From UBA1573 sp016794285 (GTDB lineage: Bacteria > Pseudomonadota > Alphaproteobacteria > Micavibrionales > Micavibrionaceae), in NCBI GenBank assembly GCA_016794285.1, contig JAEUKO010000023.1, forward strand, positions 1 to 25,534: a stretch of DNA of 25,534 bases, in the 5' to 3' direction. This document shows, one piece after another, positions 1-7,248 of the stretch (within the stretch, counting starts at the first letter, position 1; every line of letters begins with the position of its first letter). A program made the translations under genes and the position numbers. The notes below the pieces were generated by a model, which searched no databases, was not told the DNA's origin, and was given only the letters and a program-made list of their open reading frames with translations.

Positions 1-2
1 AT

Positions 3-129
3 GGTCATCCCCGACAAGGGAAGCGAAGCTGACCGCAGGTCGGGGATCTGGTATGTGAGTGCAGCAAAGCTGCACAAGATTCCGGATCCCGTGTGTGCCA
101 GCGTCCTACGGACGCGCCCACGGGAGGAC
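3..129 (+). repeat. Composite palindromic element, copy 1
   Basis: This non-coding element contains three nested or tandem stem-loops. The first pairs ATCCCCGAC with GTCGGGGAT and has an AGCGAAGCT tip near 22-30. The second pairs GTGCAGC (59-65) with GCTGCAC (69-75). The third pairs CCCGTG (88-93) with CACGGG (119-124) and encloses GCGTCC/GGACGC (101-106/110-115). It begins GTCATCC and ends in a degenerate GGGAGGACA, where copy 2 has GGGATGACGA, so it has imperfect terminal inverted repeats. It is nearly identical to 1988-2116 in the same orientation and related to 22035-22175 and 25469-25520. It may be a MITE-like or REP-like mobile repeat, and it could also act as an RNA hairpin downstream of the minus-strand epimerase gene. 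Confidence 0.85.
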
Positions 130-146
130 AAAGGGGGTGGAGTGAT

Positions 147-1199
147 TTAGTTAGATGATCTGCCTTCTGGCCCATTGCCAAGTTTGTAATAATCCCGATA
201 CCATTTTACGAAGTTCTGGATGCCGGTTTTAAGAGGCGTAAAGGGCTTAAACCCCGTCACTCTTGCGAGGTCATCGGTATTGGCAAAGGTGGAATACACA
301 TCTCCCGCCTGCATGGGGAGAAGGTTTTTGGAGGCTTTGATTCCGATTTCGTCTTCGAGCAAGCCAATCATGTTCATCAAGTCTTCCGGTTGATTATTGC
401 CGATATTATAAATGCGGTAGGGCGCATTGCTGGTCGCCGGATCAGGGTCATCACTTGACCATGTAGGGTCTGGTTCAGGAAGAATTTGGCTCAGGCGCGA
501 AACTCCTTCGACAATATCATCAATATAGGTGAAGTCTCGTTTCATATTACCGTGATTATAAACATCTATGGGCTTGCCTTCGTAAATGGCCTTGGTGAAT
601 TTGAACAAGGCCATATCGGGACGGCCCCACGGCCCATACACGGTGAAAAAGCGCAATCCCGTGCAAGGCAAGCGGTAGAGATGGGCGTAGGTATGCGCCA
701 TCAGTTCATTGGCTTTTTTGGTTGCGGCGTAAAGGCTGATCGGGTGGTCCACCGTGTCGTGAACCGAAAACGGAATCTTGGTATTTGACCCATACACCGA
801 AGAGGAAGAGGCAAACAAAAGATGCTGGACCCCGTTATGGCGACACCCTTCGAGAATGTTCATAAACCCTGTGACGTTGCTATCAATATAGGCGTGCGGA
901 TTTTCAATCGAATACCGAACGCCAGCTTGTGCGGCAAGGTTAATCACGATTTCTGGTCTTGTGGTTTGGAACAGATCAGTCATGCCCACCCTGTCCGCAA
1001 GGTCAAGGCGGTGAAAGGAAAAGTTCGGCAGTTCAGACAAAATCTTGAGCCGATCTTCTTTCAAACGCGGGTCATAATAGCCGTTGACGTTATCAAGCCC
1101 CGTAATCTGGGCGGTTGGAAAATCCCGAGCCAAGCGGCGAGCCAGATGAAACCCAATAAACCCTGCTGTTCCGGTCACAAGTATTTTTGAAGATTGCAT
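147..1199 (-). CDS. UDP-glucuronate 4-epimerase (CapI/LspL-type, NAD-dependent SDR)
   Basis: Predicted cytosolic NAD-dependent epimerase, 350 aa, interconverting UDP-glucuronate and UDP-galacturonate for polysaccharide synthesis. It is an extended short-chain dehydrogenase: the Rossmann motif GTAGFIG is at residues 10-16, the Ser-rich active-site stretch SSSSVYG at 131-137 and the catalytic YAATK at 157-161. The blocks AAQAGVRYSIENPHAY and FFTVYGPWGRPDMALF are typical of the UDP-glucuronate epimerase branch. Length is normal for the family. The ATG at 1199 is preceded on the minus strand by AAGG with a 7-base spacer. It stands alone on its strand, between a repeat (3-129) and a divergent pair of small genes. 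No UDP-glucose 6-dehydrogenase is in the window, so its UDP-GlcA would come from elsewhere; an N-acetylated uronate made by the dehydrogenase at 22285 is a less likely substrate. Confidence 0.9.
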   Translation of the reverse strand: MQSSKILVTGTAGFIGFHLARRLARDFPTAQITGLDNVNGYYDPRLKEDRLKILSELPNFSFHRLDLADRVGMTDLFQTTRPEIVINLAAQAGVRYSIENPHAYIDSNVTGFMNILEGCRHNGVQHLLFASSSSVYGSNTKIPFSVHDTVDHPISLYAATKKANELMAHTYAHLYRLPCTGLRFFTVYGPWGRPDMALFKFTKAIYEGKPIDVYNHGNMKRDFTYIDDIVEGVSRLSQILPEPDPTWSSDDPDPATSNAPYRIYNIGNNQPEDLMNMIGLLEDEIGIKASKNLLPMQAGDVYSTFANTDDLARVTGFKPFTPLKTGIQNFVKWYRDYYKLGNGPEGRSSN

Positions 1200-1272
1200 T
1201 AAAAAGCCTTAATTTTTGAGATGTTGAGAACCAGCGTTTTCGCCAAGGGGCCCCTCGCAAGGCAGACGAAAA

Positions 1273-1302
1273 TTAACACCATATTAAGTCAATTTCTATA
1301 CG
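1273..1302 (+). promoter_or_regulatory. Possible sigma70-type promoter for the two small genes
   Basis: TTAACA (1273-1278) is followed after 18 bases by TATACG (1297-1302), a modest match to -35/-10 consensus boxes. It lies in the A/T-rich gap between the divergent epimerase gene and the small plus-strand genes, about 38 bases upstream of the ATG at 1340. The assignment rests on pattern only. Confidence 0.3.
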
Positions 1303-1339
1303 ATTACTGGTAACAACAATAAAATTTAGAGTGTGTGTC

Positions 1340-1630
1340 ATGTTTGAAAAATGCGACTTTATCCTTGGGGATGGAGGCTCGATTGTCATCGTGGTTCCGA
1401 CCCAGTTGCCTAAAGATCTGCCTCTGACGTTGGAGGTCCACAGGCGGGGGATTGTTTTCCTCTCAGGGGAAGTGGAAGTCGGGTCTGTCTCCTGTGAGCG
1501 GGCGGATATTTTGCAAAGACTGATTAACATTGCCAAGGTGGGCTTGATTGAATTTTTGAACGGTATCCCGCGCTTTCCGGCCTATATTACGTCGGTTGCG
1601 GCGATTTCAGTGAGATGTGAAGCGGCCTAG
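1340..1630 (+). CDS. Small hypothetical protein (96 aa)
   Basis: I do not recognise this protein. It reads as a plausible compact globular domain: alternating hydrophobic strands (FILGDGGSIVIVVP, then VHRRGIVFLSGEVEVGSV) and a probable helix (ADILQRLINIAKVGLIEFL). No signal peptide or membrane segment is evident. I start it at ATG 1340; an in-frame GTG at 1331 would add three residues. No clear Shine-Dalgarno sequence precedes either start. It ends 21 bases before the next small gene, which has a good ribosome-binding site, so the two are probably co-transcribed. Antisense frames here are shorter or of odd composition. It is probably real, but its function is unknown and nothing visible ties it to sugar metabolism. 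Confidence 0.5.
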   Translation: MFEKCDFILGDGGSIVIVVPTQLPKDLPLTLEVHRRGIVFLSGEVEVGSVSCERADILQRLINIAKVGLIEFLNGIPRFPAYITSVAAISVRCEAA

Positions 1631-1651
1631 GTCGCAAAAGGGGATGGGGTT

Positions 1652-1936
1652 ATGGGGCCAGAGGTCAAAGAGGTTGAGGTTGGAATGCCGATCGGGGCGG
1701 CTTTGCTTGGCGGCGGGGTTAGCTATGTGAGTGATGATCCGTCCTCGCCCATGGCGTGCGGCGTTCGGAATGAACTGGCGGCCCAAGGGAAGTCCGTTGC
1801 GGTGCAAGGACCAGAAGCTTCCGCGAATCGGTCAACATTTAATATGGCAAGTTCTAATTTGAGCGTAGCGGCTGCTCCCGCTCCGGCCCCTGTTCCGGCT
1901 CCGGCCCCTCAGGTTTCTCAGACATTTTCAGCCTGA
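1652..1936 (+). CDS. Small hypothetical protein with Ala-Pro-rich tail (94 aa)
   Basis: Unrecognised. The N-terminal two thirds contain a Gly/Ala/Ser-rich stretch (IGAALLGGGVSYVSDD), and the C-terminus has an Ala-Pro repeat region (residues about 72-87) that would form an extended, flexible tail. There is no classical signal peptide. The start at ATG 1652 is supported by AAGGGG at 1638-1643 with an 8-base spacer. It follows the 96-aa gene by 21 bases, and its stop codon lies inside a small hairpin (1930-1943). The low-complexity tail makes homology calls unreliable, and the coding status itself is moderately uncertain. Confidence 0.42.
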   Translation: MGPEVKEVEVGMPIGAALLGGGVSYVSDDPSSPMACGVRNELAAQGKSVAVQGPEASANRSTFNMASSNLSVAAAPAPAPVPAPAPQVSQTFSA

Positions 1937-1950
1937 ACAGGCTTCCTTTT
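1930..1950 (+). terminator. Weak intrinsic terminator-like hairpin
   Basis: AGCCTG (1930-1935) pairs with CAGGCT (1938-1943), realistically as a 5-bp stem with a GAAC loop, followed by TCCTTTT. It overlaps the stop codon of the 94-aa gene. The stem is short and the T-run interrupted, so termination would be inefficient. The larger hairpins of the repeat 45 bases downstream may contribute. Confidence 0.3.
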
Positions 1951-1987
1951 CTGCGTTTATACCTAAGTCTAAAGTTGTTTATATAGT

Positions 1988-2116
1988 TGTCATCCCCGAT
2001 AAGGGAAGCGAAGCTGACCGCAGGTCGGGGATCTGGTATGTTGAGTGCAGCGAAGCTGCACAAGATTCTGGATCCCGTTCGTGCTAGCGTCCTACGGACG
2101 CGCCAACGGGATGACG
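1988..2116 (+). repeat. Composite palindromic element, copy 2 (best preserved)
   Basis: This is the most intact copy of the element at 3-129. It opens TGTCATCCCCGA and closes CGGGATGACGA, giving clear terminal inverted repeats. Inside are three stem-loops in the same order: ATCCCCGAT...GTCGGGGAT with an AGCGAAGCT tip, GTGCAGC-GAA-GCTGCAC, and ATCCCGTT...AACGGGAT enclosing GCGTCC-TAC-GGACGC. It fills the gap between the small hypothetical genes and the CtlX-like gene. No coding sequence is convincing here. Confidence 0.88.
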
Positions 2117-2177
2117 AATAAGTCATTATAGGCTTAGGCGTTTTTTTCATATTTTTATTGTTCGAGGATGATCTCTC

Positions 2178-3095
2178 ATGCCAAAACCCGTTTCGCAATC
2201 CACCCAGCATATTATGATGACCGAGCCTTTGGGATTCCTGTCCAACCCTCAGACGATGGAAACCAATACCTATCAGGAAGAAAATTCGGCGGATTTGCGC
2301 TCGATTCAGGACCATGCGCGGGCCGAATTTCGCCTGTTTCGGGATCGTTTGGTCGAGGCCGGAGTCATTGTAACCACAGTTCTTGGCCACCCAGATAGTC
2401 CCGATGATGTTTTTTGCAACAACTGGATTTCAACGCAAAAAGACCGCAGCGGGGAGGCTTCGCTGGTTTATTATCCGATGCTGGCTTCGAATCGGCGGAT
2501 TGAGCGTCGTCCAGAGGTTATGGCTATGCTGGAGGGGCGATATCCGGTGGCCCTAGATCTGTCTAGGGAAGAGCTGAACGGGAGATATCTCGAATCAACC
2601 GGATCTTTGTGGATGGACCGCGTGAACCGCGTTGCCTATTGCGCGATTTCTCCGCGAACGAATGAAGATTTGGCCCGCGAATGGTGCGCCCGTATGGATT
2701 TCGAGTTTCTGCCCTTTCATACCCGCAATCATACCGGAAAGCCCGTTTACCATACCGATGTCATGATGTTTATTGGGACAGGCTATGCGGGGGTGTGTTT
2801 GGAGTGCATTTTGCCAGAAGACCGCGAGAAAGTGGTGGCGAAGCTCTCTTTAACCCATGAGGTTATCCCCATTAGCCTCGCGCAACTTAAATCTTTCTGC
2901 GGAAATTCTCTGGAACTGGTCGGAAGCGGCGGGGCCTTGAAGCTCATCATGTCCGGAGCCGCATACCGTGCCTTGACGGAGGCGCAGAAAAAGGCTTTGC
3001 TCAGATATGTTTCAGAGATTGTCTGGGCGGACATTCCCACAATCGAGAAATATGGCGGTGGCTCGGCCCGCTGTATGTTGCTTGAGCTTCACTAG
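2178..3095 (+). CDS. CtlX-like amidinotransferase-superfamily hydrolase (citrulline / arginine-deiminase-related)
   Basis: Predicted guanidino- or ureido-group hydrolase, 305 aa, of the arginine deiminase / dimethylargininase superfamily, closest in feel to the CtlX (citrulline utilization hydrolase) group. Visible motifs are PDDVFCNNW (75-83), an acidic LESTGSLWMDR (138-148), the catalytic-type His in VYHTDVMM (H192), and the C-terminal nucleophile motif GGGSARCMLLE (C299). The order and spacing match a complete active enzyme of this fold (beta/alpha propeller). ATG 2178 has GAGG at 2164-2167 as ribosome-binding site. The gene ends 20 bases before the asparagine-synthase-like gene, suggesting co-transcription. 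Family knowledge gives amino-acid substrates; placement in a glycan locus could instead mean action on an amidino or amino-acyl sugar substituent, which is speculative. The fold call is firm and the substrate is open. Confidence 0.78.
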   Translation: MPKPVSQSTQHIMMTEPLGFLSNPQTMETNTYQEENSADLRSIQDHARAEFRLFRDRLVEAGVIVTTVLGHPDSPDDVFCNNWISTQKDRSGEASLVYYPMLASNRRIERRPEVMAMLEGRYPVALDLSREELNGRYLESTGSLWMDRVNRVAYCAISPRTNEDLAREWCARMDFEFLPFHTRNHTGKPVYHTDVMMFIGTGYAGVCLECILPEDREKVVAKLSLTHEVIPISLAQLKSFCGNSLELVGSGGALKLIMSGAAYRALTEAQKKALLRYVSEIVWADIPTIEKYGGGSARCMLLELH

Positions 3096-3115
3096 ACAAG
3101 AAGGTTTTTCTTTTT

Positions 3116-5062
3116 ATGTGTGGGATTGCCGGGCTGTACGCCCTCGGGGCATCAAGTTCCCCTTCTGATTTGAGGACGGTGGCTAAGGCCATGACCGATG
3201 CCATGCCTCACCGTGGCCCCGATGACGATGGTCATTGGCAAGATCCCGATCATCCGGCTTTGGTCCTAGGCCAGCGGCGCTTGGCTATTCTCGATTTATC
3301 TCCCTTAGGGCATCAGCCTATGCCGTCTCCTTCCGGCCGCTATTGGTGCGTTTATAATGGAGAGATTTATAACTACCTTGCCATTGAAGCTGAACTGAAA
3401 AAACTGGGGCATCAGTTCAAGGGGCGTTCCGATACCGAAGTTTTTTTGACTGCTGTTGACCAATGGGGGTTAAACCAAACCTGCCAGAAAATCATCGGGA
3501 TGTATGCCTTCCTGATTTGGGACCGGAAAACCAGAACCTTGCATTTGATGCGGGATCGTCTCGGCAAAAAGCCGCTGTATTTCGGTTGGGCGGGGAAGAC
3601 GCTGGTCATGGGGTCAGAGCTGAAAGTTCTCATGGCTCATCCTGACTTCGTGCGGGACGTCAACCCTGATGCTTTGCGGGTCTATATGAAATACGGATTC
3701 ATGCAGGCTCCTCATTGTATTTTTCGCCAAGTCTGGACTTTGCCTCCCGGGGCGCGGATGTCGCTTCCCGTTCAATCGCTGGTGGCCGGAGAAGACCTGT
3801 CTCAAAAAATTGAATTTTACTGGGACTTGCCAAAAATTATTGAGACGGCAAGGGCTCATCCCAATCTTCGTTCAGAAGAAGAAATTGTTGAAGAGTTTGA
3901 TGCCTTGTTGCGGCAATGCGTTCGGGAGAGAATGATTGCGGATGTTCCTCTCGGTGCGTTTCTGTCCGGCGGAATCGATTCAAGCACTGTGGTTGCCTTG
4001 ATGCAGCAACTATCGGATCGTCCGGTCAAAACCTATGCGATTGGTTTTGAGGAAGAGTCTTTCAACGAAGCTCCCTTCGCCAAGGAAATTGCGCGGCACC
4101 TCGGGACGGACCATCACGAAATGATTGTGAGCGGGCAAGATGCCCTAAGTGTCGTGCCAAAACTTCCTGATATTTACGATGAGCCCTTTGCCGATTCCTC
4201 ACAAATTCCAACCTATCTTGTTTCCAAATTCGCCCACGAGAGTGTGACCGTTGCGCTTTCCGGCGATGGCGGCGATGAGATGCTCGGCGGCTATAGACGG
4301 CATATGATTGTGCCCGGGATCTGGTCGAAAATCAGATGGTTGCCATACCCGTTGCGGATCGGTGTAGCCAATCTTCTGAGCGGCGTTCCGCAAGATAAAT
4401 GGGATTCTCTCTTCTCGTCTCATCCTTCGCAAGGGCTGAGATTCCATCGCCTCGCCGGAATGCTTCGCAAGAAAGATTGCTTCGGGGTTTATGATTATCT
4501 TTTATCCATGCAGCCAGATTATGATTTGATCGTGTCTGGTGGTCGCGATCCACTTACTCCGCTTTATGATCCTCGGCGCGATGTTCGCGGTCTCGGTTTC
4601 GCTGAACAGATGATGTTCAAAGATACCATGTCCTATCTGCCCGATGATATTCTGGTCAAGGTTGATCGGGCGAGTATGGCGGTATCTCTGGAGGCACGAG
4701 CCCCTTTGCTTGATATGCGGATTGCCGAATATGTTTGGACTTTGCCGCATGATCTCAAGATCAGAGACGGGAAAGGCAAATGGCTCCTCCGTCAGGTCCT
4801 TTCGAAATACGTTCCGCAGAGTTTGTATGATCGCCCCAAGAAAGGGTTTTCTGTACCGATCGATTCGTGGCTGCGCGGAGGTTTGCGTGATTGGGCCGAG
4901 CCTCTTCTTTCACCCAACAAGATCAAGGAACAAGGCTATTTGAACGATCCGTATGTTCGCAAAATATGGGAGGGTCATCAATCTGGCCGCGCTCAGGCCG
5001 GACCTTCTTTGTGGGCGATTCTGATGTTTCAGGCGTGGTTGGAGAGATGGGGGAAGAGGTAA
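3116..5062 (+). CDS. asnB: Asparagine synthase (glutamine-hydrolysing) / AsnB-type amidotransferase
   Basis: A 648-aa two-domain amidotransferase. The N-terminal class II glutaminase has the nucleophile Cys2 directly after Met (MCGIAGLY), then RGPDDDG and VYNGEIYNY. The C-terminal ATP-pyrophosphatase synthetase domain has the P-loop SGGIDSS (284-290) and a LSGDGGDEMLGGY motif. Known family chemistry transfers glutamine ammonia onto an adenylated carboxylate. Members in O-antigen clusters (WbpS-like) amidate uronic acids rather than aspartate. With a UDP-HexNAc 6-dehydrogenase (22285) and a glucuronate epimerase (147) in the same window, sugar-uronate amidation is a reasonable alternative to asparagine synthesis. 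AAGAAGG at 3098-3104 precedes the ATG. The gene converges on the guanylyltransferase gene, with a hairpin-rich element between them. Confidence 0.88.
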   Translation: MCGIAGLYALGASSSPSDLRTVAKAMTDAMPHRGPDDDGHWQDPDHPALVLGQRRLAILDLSPLGHQPMPSPSGRYWCVYNGEIYNYLAIEAELKKLGHQFKGRSDTEVFLTAVDQWGLNQTCQKIIGMYAFLIWDRKTRTLHLMRDRLGKKPLYFGWAGKTLVMGSELKVLMAHPDFVRDVNPDALRVYMKYGFMQAPHCIFRQVWTLPPGARMSLPVQSLVAGEDLSQKIEFYWDLPKIIETARAHPNLRSEEEIVEEFDALLRQCVRERMIADVPLGAFLSGGIDSSTVVALMQQLSDRPVKTYAIGFEEESFNEAPFAKEIARHLGTDHHEMIVSGQDALSVVPKLPDIYDEPFADSSQIPTYLVSKFAHESVTVALSGDGGDEMLGGYRRHMIVPGIWSKIRWLPYPLRIGVANLLSGVPQDKWDSLFSSHPSQGLRFHRLAGMLRKKDCFGVYDYLLSMQPDYDLIVSGGRDPLTPLYDPRRDVRGLGFAEQMMFKDTMSYLPDDILVKVDRASMAVSLEARAPLLDMRIAEYVWTLPHDLKIRDGKGKWLLRQVLSKYVPQSLYDRPKKGFSVPIDSWLRGGLRDWAEPLLSPNKIKEQGYLNDPYVRKIWEGHQSGRAQAGPSLWAILMFQAWLERWGKR

Positions 5063-5116
5063 GCGAAGCCCAAAGTTATTTATACAAATGCCAAGGGGCG
5101 TTCTAGGGCTAAAAAT

Positions 5117-5210
5117 CGTCATCTCCGCGAAGGCGGAGATCCGGCGTATTAAGCCAGACCCCCGCCTATAAAGCGGGGGTGACAAAAGAGAGAAAGCGTT
5201 GGGATGACGA
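5117..5210. repeat. Palindromic element between convergent genes (possible bidirectional terminator)
   Basis: This element is bounded by CGTCATCTCC at the left and GGGATGACGA at the right, so its ends resemble those of the composite elements at 3-129 and 1988-2116. It holds two strong hairpins: ATCTCCGC-GAAG-GCGGAGAT, and CCCCCGC (5159-5165) pairing with GCGGGGG (5173-5179) across a 7-base loop. It fills most of the 157-base gap between asnB (ending 5062) and the oppositely oriented manC (ending 5220). Neither strand has a proper T-run after the stems, so termination from both sides is plausible but unproven. Confidence 0.7.
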
Positions 5211-5219
5211 ATTATAAGC

Positions 5220-6293
5220 TTAGCCCTTTAACACGTTTAGTTTCTTGATAAGGGCACGGATGGAGTCGTGATTGGTACGGTCGGCAATCAGGACAGTGTC
5301 GCCAGTATCAACAATCACAAGATTCTCAAGCCCTGCGCAAGCTACAAGGCGATGGCCGTTTGATTGAATCAAGCAGCCCTTCGTTGTGTCGGTTACAGCT
5401 TGTCCTTCGATCACGTTTCCGCTTAGGTCTTTTTCTCCGATTTCCCACAAGCTTTCCCATGAGCCTATGTCAGACCAGTTGGGGTCACATGGCACAATGG
5501 CGGCTTCATCGGTTTTTTCCATGATTGCCTTATCAAAAGGTTCAGCAGGAATTTCAGCATAAGAGTCACAATGGGGGTTTTGTGCATCAGGAGAAGAGGT
5601 CATGGCCGCCGCTGCTTTCGCAAGCAAAACAGGTGCGTGGCAAGAAAACTGGTCAAGAACACTTTGCGCTTCGAAAAGAAACATTCCGCTGTTCCATAGA
5701 TATTTTCCTGAAGCCAGAAAAGCTTCAGCGGTGGTGCGGTTCGGTTTTTCTTCGAAGTCCGCAACGGCATAGACACCTTCTTCTATTGGGATATGACTGT
5801 GTTTTATATAGCCATAGCCTGTATCGGGTCTGGTCGGAGTGATGCCAAAAGTTACGAGTTTCCCTTTTTGCGCGGCGAGCAATCCCTTTTGAAACGCCTT
5901 TGCCAAGGAGTCTTCATCGCCAATATAATGGTCGGACGGCAAAACCCACATAAGGGCTTTGGGGCCGAAGTGAGAGCGCACATAAAGAGCCGCAAAAGCG
6001 ATGGCGGCGGCGGTGTTGCGGCCCACAGGTTCCTTGAGAATATGGGTGTCTGCTCCCTTGGCAGCATTTGATATTTGCCGCCGCGCTTCATCTTCCAGTG
6101 CAGCCAAAGTGACGGTGATAACGTGATCGGCAGGGGTTTTAGTAATGCGCAAGGCGCGGCGCAAAGTGGTTTGCAGCAACGTATCTTCCCCAAACAGGTT
6201 TAGAAATTGTTTAGGGAAGACGTCACGACTGGCTGGCCAAAGTCTCGTTCCCGAGCCGCCGCACAAGATGACTGGAATGACAGGAGATGTCAT
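5220..6293 (-). CDS. manC: Mannose-1-phosphate guanylyltransferase
   Basis: Catalyses GTP + mannose-1-phosphate to GDP-mannose + PPi in the cytosol, the entry step to GDP-fucose here. The N-terminal nucleotidyltransferase signature GGSGTRLWPASRDVFPKQF (13-31) is complete. The motifs VLPSDHYIG, FEEKPNRTTAEAFL and YLWNSGMFLFEA follow in the usual order. At 357 aa it covers only the guanylyltransferase and short beta-helix region and lacks the C-terminal cupin phosphomannose isomerase domain of bifunctional ManC/AlgA proteins. Its ATG overlaps the stop of fcl by 4 bases (ATGA), so it is the last gene of a five-gene minus-strand operon. No phosphomannomutase is in the window. Confidence 0.93.
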   Translation of the reverse strand: MTSPVIPVILCGGSGTRLWPASRDVFPKQFLNLFGEDTLLQTTLRRALRITKTPADHVITVTLAALEDEARRQISNAAKGADTHILKEPVGRNTAAAIAFAALYVRSHFGPKALMWVLPSDHYIGDEDSLAKAFQKGLLAAQKGKLVTFGITPTRPDTGYGYIKHSHIPIEEGVYAVADFEEKPNRTTAEAFLASGKYLWNSGMFLFEAQSVLDQFSCHAPVLLAKAAAAMTSSPDAQNPHCDSYAEIPAEPFDKAIMEKTDEAAIVPCDPNWSDIGSWESLWEIGEKDLSGNVIEGQAVTDTTKGCLIQSNGHRLVACAGLENLVIVDTGDTVLIADRTNHDSIRALIKKLNVLKG

Positions 6294-7246
6294 GCGGCTT
6301 TCTTTTCTTGTCGGGAGAGGTAATCTTGATAAGAGATTTTCAAACCCTCATCCAATGTTGTCTTGGCGGTCCATCCTGCGGCGGTCAGGCGCGAAACATC
6401 CAAGAGTTTCTTGGGCGTGCCGTCCGGTTTTTCTGGGTTAAAGCGTATCTCCCCTTGATAGCCAACAACCTTGGCAATTTTATGGGCCAGATCACGAATA
6501 GATAAATCCGTTCCAAAACCGACATTCATCGGAACGGAATCGGAATAGGTCTTGCACAAGAACACAGCCGCTTCGGCCATATCGTCCACAAAAAGAAATT
6601 CACGAAGAGGTGTGCCTGTTCCCCACAATTCAATAAAAGACTCCCCCTTATCCTTCGCGGCCTGAAATTTGAGAAGCATAGCCGGAATAACATGGCTGTT
6701 CTCACCGTGGTAGGTATCGCCCGGGCCATAAAGGTTGCAAGGTTGCAGGGCAATGAAATCTGCCCCGTACTGGGAGCGGTACGCTTGACACATTTTAATT
6801 CCAGCGATTTTGGCGAGCGCATACCATTCATTGGTAGGCTCCAGCGGCCCGCTCAGCAGGGAGTCTTCTTTGATGGGTTGCGGCGCAAATTTCGGATAGA
6901 TGCAGGATGATCCGATATTGACCAGTTTTTGAACCCCGTTCACCCATGCTGCGTGAATAACATTGGTGGTAATGGCAAGGTTATCATAGATGAATTCGGC
7001 AGGGTAGGTGCTGTTGGCCATGATGCCGCCAACCTTTGCCGCCGCCAAGAAAACGACATCAGGTTTGTTGGCTTTGACCCAAGCATTCACCCCCGCTTGG
7101 TCGCGCAGGTCTAGCTCCTTGTGAGAAATTGTCAGGGGCGTAATATTTTTCTCTTTTTCAAGCTGGCGAAGAATAGCTGCCCCCACCATACCACGATGGC
7201 CTGCAACCCAGATTCTTTTTCCAGAGAGGTCGAACGGTCCGGTCAT
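6290..7246 (-). CDS. fcl: GDP-L-fucose synthase
   Basis: Bifunctional NADPH-dependent 3,5-epimerase/4-reductase converting GDP-4-keto-6-deoxymannose to GDP-L-fucose. At 318 aa it is of normal length. The Rossmann motif GHRGMVG is at 16-22, the active-site GSSCIYP at 112-118 and the catalytic Tyr/Lys in WYALAK (Y142, K146). AAAKVGGI, PCNLYGPGD and REFLFVDD are diagnostic of this enzyme rather than a generic epimerase. It follows gmd by 2 bases and overlaps manC by 4, so the three genes of the mannose-1-phosphate to GDP-fucose pathway are contiguous and probably translated together. Confidence 0.95.
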   Translation of the reverse strand: MTGPFDLSGKRIWVAGHRGMVGAAILRQLEKEKNITPLTISHKELDLRDQAGVNAWVKANKPDVVFLAAAKVGGIMANSTYPAEFIYDNLAITTNVIHAAWVNGVQKLVNIGSSCIYPKFAPQPIKEDSLLSGPLEPTNEWYALAKIAGIKMCQAYRSQYGADFIALQPCNLYGPGDTYHGENSHVIPAMLLKFQAAKDKGESFIELWGTGTPLREFLFVDDMAEAAVFLCKTYSDSVPMNVGFGTDLSIRDLAHKIAKVVGYQGEIRFNPEKPDGTPKKLLDVSRLTAAGWTAKTTLDEGLKISYQDYLSRQEKKAA

Positions 7247-7248
7247 GG

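Noticed and set aside
1..2120. CRISPR array
   Set aside because: The repeats are about 130 bases long, palindromic, separated by whole genes and lack regular spacers; no cas genes are present.
1854..2390. 178-codon minus-strand open frame
   Set aside because: It crosses the palindromic repeat and the start of the CtlX-like gene; its coding potential comes largely from the repeat.
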